Below, one piece after another: positions 18,756-25,205 of a stretch of 38,809 nucleotides of DNA. Below the pieces are notes generated by a model. The model searched no databases. It saw nothing but the letters and a program-made list of their open reading frames with translations, and was not told the origin of the DNA. Every line of letters starts with the position of its first letter. The first letter of the stretch is position 1. The DNA comes from Bacillus sp. ISL-37 (GTDB lineage: Bacteria; Bacillota; Bacilli; Bacillales; Cytobacillaceae). Made by a program: the position numbers and the translations under genes. The stretch lies in contig NZ_JAGGQL010000042.1 of NCBI RefSeq assembly GCF_018613315.1, positions 28,966 through 67,774 on the forward strand, read 5' to 3'.

Positions 18756-18956
18756 ATGCAAAACGGTAAAGTAAAATGGTTCAACAATGAAAAAGGTTTC
18801 GGTTTCATCGAAGTAGAAGGCGGAGACGATGTATTCGTTCACTTCTCAGCTATCCAGGGCGACGGATTTAAGTCACTAGAAGAAGGTCAAGAAGTTTCTT
18901 TTGAAATCGTTGAAGGAAACCGTGGACCACAAGCTGCTAACGTAGTAAAACTATAA
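18756..18956 (+). CDS. cspD: Cold-shock protein
   Basis: This is a 66-residue single cold-shock domain that binds single-stranded RNA and DNA and melts RNA structure. Both RNA-binding motifs are present: KGFGFIEV (RNP1) and VFVHFSAI (RNP2), plus the opening [11 protein letters not shown]. The open frame runs upstream to 18675, but the real start is the ATG with GGAGG ten bases ahead (18741-18745); the extra 27 residues lack family homology. The name cspD is chosen because ypeQ and ypeP follow in the same order in B. subtilis as I recall it. By sequence alone CspB, CspC and CspD are hard to separate. Confidence 0.95.
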   Translation: MQNGKVKWFNNEKGFGFIEVEGGDDVFVHFSAIQGDGFKSLEEGQEVSFEIVEGNRGPQAANVVKL

Positions 18957-18967
18957 TTAAAAAAGTT

Positions 18968-18998
18968 GAAGGCTGGCGCCAGGCGCCAGCCTTTTTTG
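18968..18998 (+). terminator. Terminator of cspD
   Basis: GGCTGGCGCC, one base, GGCGCCAGCC (18971-18991), followed by TTTTTT: a very GC-rich stem just past the stop codon. Confidence 0.95.
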
Positions 18999-19029
18999 AT
19001 TTTATGTTTTTCTCGTAAAAACCATCCAG

Positions 19030-19342
19030 TGTCCATTTGAATTGGCTTTTTTGGACATTTCATTTTCCCTCATCCACTGAAATGTCCATTAAGTTCACTT
19101 TCTTAGACATTTTGGCTTCATCCTTCCGCTGAAATGTCCATTAAATTCACTTTCTTAGACATTTCGCCTTCATCCTTCCGCTGAAATGTCTATTAAAAGC
19201 ACTTTCTTAGACATTTCGCCTTCATCCTTCCGCTGAAATGTTTATTAAAAGCACTTTCTTAGACATTTCGCCTTCGAACTCATGCTGAAATGTCCATTAA
19301 ATTACGTTCATGGACTTTTCGGCTTTGAATGTCTTTAACCGT
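19030..19342. repeat. 52-bp tandem repeat array C (about 6 units)
   Basis: TGTCC or its variants TGTCT and TGTTT start at 19030, 19083, 19135, 19187, 19239 and 19291: one step of 53, then four of 52. GGACA or AGACA follows after 17 bases (18 in the first unit). The arms extend to GACATTTC / GAAATGTC, giving a possible 8-9-bp hairpin across the 25-base side. The array lies between the convergent cspD and ypeQ genes. Confidence 0.92.
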
Positions 19343-19350
19343 GAATCACA

Positions 19351-19524
19351 CTAAAGTTTTTGTCCGCACTTTTTTATTTTTTCGCCAACGGTGCATTCAT
19401 TTATGCAGAACCGGTGGGCAGATCTTTTTCCGTGTTCTTGCCGATGATGCTTTTTCAGGAAGCATCCATTGCAATATGTATTTAGCAATGTCTCTACCTC
19501 AGCAAGGATTTTAATACGCGTCAA
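19351..19524 (-). CDS. ypeQ: YpeQ-like zinc-finger protein
   Basis: The 57-residue protein is read from the TTG at 19524 and ends in TAG at 19351. Its blocks TYCNGCFLKKH, SAHRFCINECTVG and KKCGQKL carry a Cys-X2-Cys, a His-X2-Phe-Cys and further Cys. These match the small zinc-finger family represented by B. subtilis YpeQ, in sequence as well as position. The likely SD is AAAGGCGGG six bases upstream, with a stronger GGAGG about 16 bases away. The start follows the YpeP-like stop by 24 bases, so the pair is an operon. Function unknown; probable structural zinc. Confidence 0.85.
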   Translation of the reverse strand: MTRIKILAEVETLLNTYCNGCFLKKHHRQEHGKRSAHRFCINECTVGEKIKKCGQKL

Positions 19525-19548
19525 GCTATTCCCGCCTTTCCCTCCTGG

Positions 19549-20205
19549 TTATAATATCTGCATCTTACTGTTGATCATTTTACCCTGTAATGCCTGTGTG
19601 GCCAGTTTATCCGCTTCTTTATTTTCTTTCCTGCCTACAGGATTGTATTTCGGATACAATCCAAGTTCCTTGATCTTATTCTCGATTCTGTCGAGCCAAC
19701 GGTTGAGGGTTTCTTCATAGCAAGGCCACTCCCCTTCGAGCTGCTTCAAAACAACCTGGGAATCACCTTTTATATCGCAGGTCATGTTCCGGACACCCAT
19801 TTCTTCAAGGATGGTAAGGGCAAAATATAGAGCGGCGTATTCTGCTTCATTATTCGTTTCAAGTTCATCGAAAACTTCATTGGCACGCAGTCTGTACTTC
19901 TTCTTTCCTTGTTTGAAGTAGATTATGGTCCCGAGTCCTGCTTTAAGATTAAAGTTATCAAAACCACCGTCAAAAAAAACGGTAAGGTCATGAGGTTCTT
20001 CTTCTACTTCTTCTAGGAGCTTTCGCATTTCCTTTAATGTCCACGAAGTACCGATTTCATCTATGAAAGAAATTTCACCAGCTCTACCCGATTTTTCTAA
20101 TTCTTCACCAGCCTGCAGCGCATGCTCGCCATCAAGGAAATCAGAGCTGAATAGGATGGGATCAATGCCTTTAGCTTTGTATTCCCACTCCAATTTATAT
20201 TTCAT
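19549..20205 (-). CDS. YpeP-like RNase H-fold protein with an N-terminal extension
   Basis: The protein has 218 residues. An N-terminal domain of about 70 (LEWEYKAKGIDPILFSSDFL...EEVEEEP) precedes an RNase HI-type domain. The catalytic acidic set is visible: Asp in VFFDGGFDN, Glu in TNNEAEYAAL, Asp in IKGDSQVV and Asp in KENKEADKLA. All four are kept, so hydrolysis of RNA in RNA-DNA hybrids is possible. Bacillus relatives are annotated 'reverse transcriptase-like', reflecting the RNase H domain only; no polymerase domain exists here. The ATG follows GGGGGAG by five to six bases. It is divergent from the second RNase H gene. Confidence 0.88.
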   Translation of the reverse strand: MKYKLEWEYKAKGIDPILFSSDFLDGEHALQAGEELEKSGRAGEISFIDEIGTSWTLKEMRKLLEEVEEEPHDLTVFFDGGFDNFNLKAGLGTIIYFKQGKKKYRLRANEVFDELETNNEAEYAALYFALTILEEMGVRNMTCDIKGDSQVVLKQLEGEWPCYEETLNRWLDRIENKIKELGLYPKYNPVGRKENKEADKLATQALQGKMINSKMQIL

Positions 20206-20400
20206 GACTTCTCCCCCGCTTTCTGATCTGTTTTTTCACTCCGCCAAATGGGTTATTTTTAGTTATCTTACCCATTTTCCGAGCACGTTACAATGAAAAA
20301 GGGACGATGATACTGAAATGGTCCTTGTATATTTTTATAAATTTTTAGTGCTATTATGATACACTAACTATTATCTGTACAAACCAACTGGGAGTGATCT

Positions 20401-20811
20401 TTGTTGTTCGAAGTGTATATTGATGGTGCAAGTGCTGGCAACCCTGGTCCAAGCGGTGCTGGCATTTTTATTAAAGGTGAAGGGGAAGTTTTTAGATATT
20501 CCATTCCTCTTGGTGTCATGTCCAATCATGAAGCTGAATATCATGCATTTATAAAAGCATTGGAAATCTGCCTTGAAAAAGGTTTTAAAGTTGTCTCCTT
20601 CAGAACCGATTCACAGCTTGTTAATGCAGCGGTTGAGAAAGAGTTCGTCAAAAATAAACTATATGCCCCCCTTTTGGAAAAAGCATTAATGCTTGCCAGT
20701 CAATTCGACCTCTTCTTCATGAAATGGATTCCATCGAGTGAAAATAAGACAGCTGACGATCTGGCAAGAAAAGCGGTAAGGGACAACAACATGAAAGGAA
20801 CCGAAAACTAA
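20401..20811 (+). CDS. Ribonuclease HI-like protein (YpdQ-like)
   Basis: This is a 136-residue single-domain RNase HI. All four catalytic residues are recognisable: Asp8 (VYIDGASAGNPG), Glu46 (NHEAEYHAF), Asp70 (FRTDSQLV) and Asp119 (ENKTADDLAR). The basic protrusion of E. coli RNase HI is absent, as in many Firmicute versions. The start is TTG at 20401 with GGGAG six bases upstream; a second TTG follows directly and could be used. The DMT transporter begins two bases after its stop, so they are co-transcribed. Together with the YpeP-like gene it makes a divergent pair of RNase H-fold genes. Confidence 0.9.
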   Translation: MLFEVYIDGASAGNPGPSGAGIFIKGEGEVFRYSIPLGVMSNHEAEYHAFIKALEICLEKGFKVVSFRTDSQLVNAAVEKEFVKNKLYAPLLEKALMLASQFDLFFMKWIPSSENKTADDLARKAVRDNNMKGTEN

Positions 20812-20812
20812 C

Positions 20813-21751
20813 ATGAAAGCATCAACCTTCGCGGATTTAAGCTTACTATTCGTAGCCCTCATCTGGGGCGCAACTTTTGTTCTTGTACAAAATGCAATTT
20901 CTTTTCTCGAGCCACAATCTTTCAATGCTGTCCGCTTCACCCTGGCAGCAATCCTATTAGGGCTTTGGCTTATGTTTTTTGAACAAGATCAGCTAAAAAA
21001 GCTGGATCGAAAATTAATTTTATCAGGAATAATACTGGGCTTTTTTCTGTTCATCGGCTATGCATTCCAAACATTAGGCCTGTTGTATACAACCTCATCC
21101 AAGGCCGGCTTTATAACTGGTTTAAGTGTAGTCCTGGTACCATTGCTGATGATCGGGATTTTAAAACAGCGTCCTAGCATCAACTCTATAGCGGGTGTCT
21201 CTGCAGCAACTGCAGGCCTTTATCTTTTAACAATGTCAGATGTTACAAGTCTTAACATTGGAGACGGCTTTGTCCTCATATGCGCAGCCGGTTTTGCTTT
21301 GCACATCGTTTTTACCGGAAAATACAGCAACAGCTATCCAACGCTCCTTTTAACGACAGTCCAAATCTCAACTGTTGCTGCCCTATCTGCAGTATCTTCT
21401 GTCCTATTCGAGGATTGGAAAAGAGCATTCACCCCTGAGGTCATTTTTTCAGCGAATGTCATGATTGCCCTGTTAGTTACATCTATACTTGCAACTGCAC
21501 TGGCGTTTTTCATCCAGACCAATTTCCAGAAACATACGACGGCTACTCGAGTTGCCTTAATTTTTGCAATGGAGCCAGTCTTCGCGGCCATTACGGCTTA
21601 CTTCTGGGCCAATGAACGTCTAACATACAGCGCCCTGGTTGGTTGTGCGCTAATTTTTGCCGGGATGGTTTTCGCGGAATTACCCTCTGGCAAATTCGAA
21701 AGTTTTATTCGTAAGGTCTTCCCAAAAAAAGAGGCTGATTTCAAAGCTTAA
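20813..21751 (+). CDS. DMT (EamA) family transporter
   Basis: The 312-residue membrane protein has about ten hydrophobic helices arranged as two EamA repeats. The first opens ADLSLLFVALIWGATFVLVQ; the second ends near residue 290 (FAGMVFAELPSG). A short charged C-terminal tail follows. These drug/metabolite exporters move small metabolites or amino acids across the cytoplasmic membrane; the substrate is not predictable. The start lies two bases after the RNase HI stop, with AAAGGAACC about 12 bases upstream. The 3' end of the gene forms part of its own terminator stem. Confidence 0.92.
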   Translation: MKASTFADLSLLFVALIWGATFVLVQNAISFLEPQSFNAVRFTLAAILLGLWLMFFEQDQLKKLDRKLILSGIILGFFLFIGYAFQTLGLLYTTSSKAGFITGLSVVLVPLLMIGILKQRPSINSIAGVSAATAGLYLLTMSDVTSLNIGDGFVLICAAGFALHIVFTGKYSNSYPTLLLTTVQISTVAALSAVSSVLFEDWKRAFTPEVIFSANVMIALLVTSILATALAFFIQTNFQKHTTATRVALIFAMEPVFAAITAYFWANERLTYSALVGCALIFAGMVFAELPSGKFESFIRKVFPKKEADFKA

Positions 21752-21777
21752 CGCTTTGGAATCAGCCTTTTCTTTTC
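21731..21777 (+). terminator. Terminator of the DMT gene, overlapping its 3' end
   Basis: GGCTGATT-CAAAGC, ttaac, GCTTTG-AATCAGCC (21733-21767) with one mismatch, followed by TTTTCTTTTC. The TAA stop (21749-21751) is in the loop. Confidence 0.9.
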
Positions 21778-21782
21778 TTATC

Positions 21783-22064
21783 TTACACAGCCAAAAGCTC
21801 GATTTTTTTAACGTACTGCAATGCTGCTTTGCGGGAATGAATTTTATTAGAAGCGAACGTCTCCAGCAACGAGATATAAAAGCTTCCATCAAAACCTTTT
21901 TGGGCCTTAAGGGTAATTTCAATGGCTGTATTGGTAAGTTCATCGGTGGAATTCGTATATTGCTGACCGAAATAAATAAAGCCGATGGCATCCTCTCGCA
22001 ACTGGAACCCTTTGCTTTTCAAATGAAGCAAGTAATCTTCAACTGTCCGCACTGACTGAATCAA
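21783..22064 (-). CDS. Small conserved protein, perhaps DUF6123
   Basis: The 93 residues include RTVEDYLLHLKSKGFQLREDAIGFIYFG, then helices ending KKIELLAV. It is soluble with no Cys. I associate the VEDYL..L..KGF..REDAIGFIYFG pattern with Bacillus DUF6123, without certainty; function unknown. The start is ambiguous. TTG at 22064 is only one base from GAGAGG, while GTG at 22052 (MRTVEDYL) has it 13 bases away. The C-terminus meets the convergent DMT terminator. Confidence 0.7.
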   Translation of the reverse strand: MIQSVRTVEDYLLHLKSKGFQLREDAIGFIYFGQQYTNSTDELTNTAIEITLKAQKGFDGSFYISLLETFASNKIHSRKAALQYVKKIELLAV

Positions 22065-22119
22065 TCCTCTCTCTTCAAGGCGTCTCTAGTAAAATTTTAC
22101 CGCAATATCCGAGCTTTTT

Positions 22120-22581
22120 CTACCGTTTTTTCGTTAAAAGATATCCAGCAAATCCCATAGCCATGCCAAAAAGGGCTCCGCCAAGTACTTCTTTCGGCTG
22201 ATGGCCAAGCATTTCCTTCAATGGATCTGGAGACTTTTCTTCAAACTCTACAGGGTCATCCTCATGGATCTTATCAATTAATTCATCGAGGTCATTTACT
22301 TTTAAAGTGAGTTCTCCAGTTTGTCTCCTTATCCCCTGGGCATCGTACATGACAATAATGCCGTATACGAGGGACAATGCGAAGTCAACTGATCGTACCC
22401 CTTTTGTAAGAGCAACATATGTCGTTAAAGATGACACACCTGCTGAATGGGAGCTGGGCATTCCGCCGCTGGCCAAAAATAGATCTGGTTTCCACTCCTG
22501 TGTCTTTGCGTAATGAAACGGTATTTTTAAGGCCTGAGCAAGGCCAATACTTGAAATAGCAATAACTGCGCCTTTATTCAT
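22120..22581 (-). CDS. Divergent PAP2 family membrane protein (YuiD-like)
   Basis: The 153-residue protein carries the 'divergent PAP2' signatures GGMPSSHSAGVSSL (about 39-52), YDAQGIRRQTGE (about 79-90) and LGHQPKEVLGG. The Ser-His and Arg residues correspond to the phosphatase motifs of the PAP2/acid phosphatase superfamily. Three or four hydrophobic segments place it in the membrane. A lipid-phosphate phosphatase role is a family inference and has not been generally shown. The ATG follows GGAGGTGA. It is divergent from sspL across 157 bases. Confidence 0.9.
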   Translation of the reverse strand: MNKGAVIAISSIGLAQALKIPFHYAKTQEWKPDLFLASGGMPSSHSAGVSSLTTYVALTKGVRSVDFALSLVYGIIVMYDAQGIRRQTGELTLKVNDLDELIDKIHEDDPVEFEEKSPDPLKEMLGHQPKEVLGGALFGMAMGFAGYLLTKKR

Positions 22582-22738
22582 TATCCGTCACCTCCATGTT
22601 ATTTTGAAGAAAAATGATTGCTTTTATTCTTGCCTGTTCATAATAAGGATTAAGCTGTAATAAGCAGACCACCTATAAAGGTTATTTCTCATTTCTGAAC
22701 ATTTTTAAACAAAAAATTTTCTGGAGGGATCACGGATA

Positions 22739-22870
22739 ATGAGCAAAAAAGGAAACAGAGGAACAAAGGCGCCCGGGGTAAATCCGCAAGGCTACGGACA
22801 AGATGCTGAATTTGCTGAAGAGCCAAAGTCAAAGCTTGAAAATGCCGCTAAGAAGAAGAATACAAAATAA
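22739..22870 (+). CDS. sspL: Small acid-soluble spore protein, SspL type
   Basis: This 43-residue frame was found by hand. It reads MSKKGNRGTKAPGVNPQGYG, continues with an acidic GQDAEFAEEPKSKLENA stretch and ends KKKNTK. The G-V-P-Q-G core and the KSKLENAAKK..NTK ending match SspL, a minor spore-core protein made in the forespore. GGAGG precedes the ATG by 11 bases. Its place between the ypeP/RNase H genes and ypcP agrees with B. subtilis as I recall it. A sigma-G promoter is expected, but I could not pick one out convincingly. Confidence 0.85.
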   Translation: MSKKGNRGTKAPGVNPQGYGQDAEFAEEPKSKLENAAKKKNTK

Positions 22871-22882
22871 CTAACCAAAGAC

Positions 22883-23047
22883 AAAAAGCGCAAGCGCCTT
22901 GTTCAGCCCCGACAAGCGCTGGAGGGCCTGCCAGTGAAGTCGTTCTTTGACTTCATTGGCAGGACCGAAGCGACTCGAGGGGCTAGGCGCTGGAGCTAGA
23001 TTAAGAATACTACATGTATTTATCCACAACTAAATAATATAATTTCC
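22883..23047 (+). repeat. Dispersed intergenic repeat, copy 3 (long form with hairpins)
   Basis: This is the full version: AAAAAGCGCAAGCGCC; a segment with CCTGCCAGTGAAGTC (22927-22941) and GACTTCATTGGCAGG (22949-22963), which pair over 15 positions with one G-U around a seven-base loop; then the shared AAGCGACTCGAGGGGCTAGG core and AT-rich tail. It lies between sspL and the convergent ypcP, 12 bases past the sspL stop. Confidence 0.88.
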
Positions 23048-23053
23048 TACACG

Positions 23054-23088
23054 AAAAAAATAACGGCTGGTATAAAACCAGCCGTTTC
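23054..23088 (-). terminator. Terminator of ypcP
   Basis: AACGGCTGG, seven bases, CCAGCCGTT (23062-23086), followed on the minus strand by ATTTTTTT. Confidence 0.92.
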
Positions 23089-23090
23089 CT

Positions 23091-23978
23091 TTAAGCGTGC
23101 ATTTCGTATTCGAACAAACGGTGCAGCCCTTTAAGTTCAACTTCATTGAACTTATCAAGCAGCTTTTCCCTGTCAATTTTGAATCTGGCGTCGTCGATCT
23201 TGCATTCAACAGGTACATCACATTTAATTTCTGCAAGTTGCCTGCTTAAATGAAGCATTTCAATGTCTGCCTCGATTTTTGCTCGCTGTGATTTTGTCAG
23301 TTGATGCAGATTAGCGATGACACCTTCTACATCCCTATGTTCCTGAAGCAGCTTAATCGCCGTCTTTTCACCAATCCCACGGACTCCAGGATAGTTATCA
23401 CTTGGGTCTCCCATGAAGGCCTTCAAATCGATCATCTGCTCAGGCCAGATACCCTTTTCAGCATAAAGGCTATTGCGATCGTGGACTTGATAATTGCCGT
23501 AACCCTTCTGGAGCAGAATGACAGAAACCCTGTCGTCAATAAGCTGCAGGATATCCTTATCACCTGTCAAAATCGTAACCGAATCCACTTCCTTAACCGT
23601 CCTGGCAATCGTGCCGATACAGTCATCCGCTTCATAGCCCCGCAAGCCAATGTTTGGTACATCCAAGGCTTCCACTACCTCTTTGACAAGGTCAAACTGT
23701 GGCAGCAGCTCAACAGGTGCCTCAGGTCTATTCGCTTTATAATTGTCGAACATTTCCGTACGGAAGGTTTTACTGCCCATATCCCAGCAAACAGCCGTAT
23801 GGGTAGGCTTGAAATTTGCAACTGCAGTCGCAAAGTGTTTGATGAAACCGTGGATCGCATTTGTAGGGACCCCTTTGGAATTTATCATGAACTGTCCGGA
23901 AACAGCTGTTGCATAGAATGCTCTGAACAACAAAGCCATCCCGTCAACTAGCATTAGAGAAGTTTTATTATTTTCCAA
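23091..23978 (-). CDS. ypcP: 5'-3' exonuclease / flap endonuclease (YpcP-like)
   Basis: At 295 residues this is a stand-alone relative of the DNA polymerase I 5'-nuclease domain, expected to cut 5' flaps and RNA primers. The metal-binding carboxylates sit in LVDGMALLFRAF, CWDMGSKTFR, GYEADDCIG, LTGDKDILQL and GDPSDNYPGVRGIG. The last runs into the helix-hairpin-helix GEKTAIKLL. The start is TTG, with GGAGG seven bases upstream. In B. subtilis the homologue backs up PolA and RNase H in primer removal. Having two RNase H-fold genes within 4 kb is therefore suggestive, though no operon links them. Confidence 0.93.
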   Translation of the reverse strand: MENNKTSLMLVDGMALLFRAFYATAVSGQFMINSKGVPTNAIHGFIKHFATAVANFKPTHTAVCWDMGSKTFRTEMFDNYKANRPEAPVELLPQFDLVKEVVEALDVPNIGLRGYEADDCIGTIARTVKEVDSVTILTGDKDILQLIDDRVSVILLQKGYGNYQVHDRNSLYAEKGIWPEQMIDLKAFMGDPSDNYPGVRGIGEKTAIKLLQEHRDVEGVIANLHQLTKSQRAKIEADIEMLHLSRQLAEIKCDVPVECKIDDARFKIDREKLLDKFNEVELKGLHRLFEYEMHA

Positions 23979-24168
23979 GTTGGTACCTCCATTGGTAAAA
24001 TTTGAGCCATAGCTCTATTTTAAAAGCTTGAAGCCTTAATTTAAAAAGTCAACTTTGATATTATAACATAACTCTCGGAGTTCCCTTTTATATTCCGAAA
24101 ATAACGATTCTTCAATTAGTGAACTGAAGCTGTGGAAGTGAATCAAAGAGCCCGCTTTTCTTAAAACA

Positions 24169-25005
24169 TTATTCACTCCTTAAGACTGGATTTTCTTTGT
24201 AGGAAACCCAATCGCTGTAGCTTCCGGCATAAAGCCTGACATTCTTGAATCCAGCTTCTTTTAGAGCGATAAAATTCGGCGTAGCAGTTACTCCAGATCC
24301 GCAATAAACAATGATAGGCTGATTAGGATTAAGTTCTGCAAATCTCTTTTTCTGTTCAGCACTAGGCTTAAAAGATCCATTTTCATAGCCTTCCATCCAC
24401 GGCTTATTGATCGCTGTTGGAATATGGCCTGGAACTCGATCGATTGGCTCCTCGATCCCCAGGTACCTTTTACTTTCTCGCGAATCAATAAGGACCGGAC
24501 TACCCGCCCCTTTTAGTGCGATATCTTTCACCTCTTCATAGGAAGCCAGCATTTCATGATTTTCTGCAACGGTGTATTTTGCAGTCTCATAATGTGGTAC
24601 GGAATGATCAACTGGATAGCCAGACTTCTCCCATGCATCGAAGCCTCCGTTCAGGATATAGACTTTTTCATGCCCAACGTATTTAAGAAGCCACCACAAC
24701 CTTGAGGCGAACGCTCCTTCCTTTCCGTCGTAAACAATAACTGTTGTATTATTATCAATCCCGGCATCTTGCAGCCTTTCTTTAAACTGAGTTGTTTCCG
24801 GGAGCGGATGTCTGCCTCCATGTTCCCTGACTGTACCGGACAGGTCTTTTTCCAGATCGAAATAAACTGCACCAGGAATATGACTACGTTCATATAGAAG
24901 CCTGCCCTCGTCAGGACGCCCAAGCTTGAAACGGCAATCAACAACTCTTGTATTCCCGTCTCCAAGATGGTCATTAAGCCATTCAGAATCTACATGATTT
25001 TGCAA
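24169..25005 (-). CDS. Sulfurtransferase (3-mercaptopyruvate / thiosulfate)
   Basis: The 278-residue protein has two rhodanese domains. The active loop CGSGVTA (in IVYCGSGVTATPNF, about residue 234) is the form usual in 3-mercaptopyruvate sulfurtransferases rather than the CRKGVTA of rhodaneses. The inactive N-terminal domain carries SRLWWLLKYVGHEKVYILNGG. The frame opens at a GTG at 25014 that abuts the SD, so I choose the TTG at 25005, which has GAGGAG eight bases upstream. It lies 12 bases after the small Cys-rich gene and is probably co-transcribed with dynA and that gene. It may donate sulfur or detoxify cyanide; substrate preference is inferred. Confidence 0.9.
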   Translation of the reverse strand: MQNHVDSEWLNDHLGDGNTRVVDCRFKLGRPDEGRLLYERSHIPGAVYFDLEKDLSGTVREHGGRHPLPETTQFKERLQDAGIDNNTTVIVYDGKEGAFASRLWWLLKYVGHEKVYILNGGFDAWEKSGYPVDHSVPHYETAKYTVAENHEMLASYEEVKDIALKGAGSPVLIDSRESKRYLGIEEPIDRVPGHIPTAINKPWMEGYENGSFKPSAEQKKRFAELNPNQPIIVYCGSGVTATPNFIALKEAGFKNVRLYAGSYSDWVSYKENPVLRSE

Positions 25006-25017
25006 GGAAACCACTCC

Positions 25018-25197
25018 TCAGATAGTTTTTTTGGACATCAATTTTTTCACGTGTTCTTTAGGGTCCCAGCAGGAAAATTTATAATGGCTCTTCGTTTCGT
25101 AGCCAAGCCTGCCACAATGGTAGTTCATTTTGCCATTCAGCTTTTCAGCCTGAAAATTAACACAAGTAGCACATGCATGAAATCTATTAATCGTCAT
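25018..25197 (-). CDS. Small cysteine-rich protein (possible zinc ribbon)
   Basis: The 59-residue basic protein begins MTINRFHACATCVNFQAEKL. Cys-Ala-Thr-Cys, then YHCGRLG and FSCWDP give four Cys that could bind zinc; many Lys residues suggest nucleic-acid contact. The frame can start at a TTG (25209) that overlaps the dynA stop as TTGA. The ATG at 25197 has AAAGG 12 bases upstream and is preferred, since the SD abuts the TTG. It sits tightly between dynA and the sulfurtransferase on the same strand. I cannot name a family. Confidence 0.75.
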   Translation of the reverse strand: MTINRFHACATCVNFQAEKLNGKMNYHCGRLGYETKSHYKFSCWDPKEHVKKLMSKKTI

Positions 25198-25205
25198 CTT
25201 TGCAC

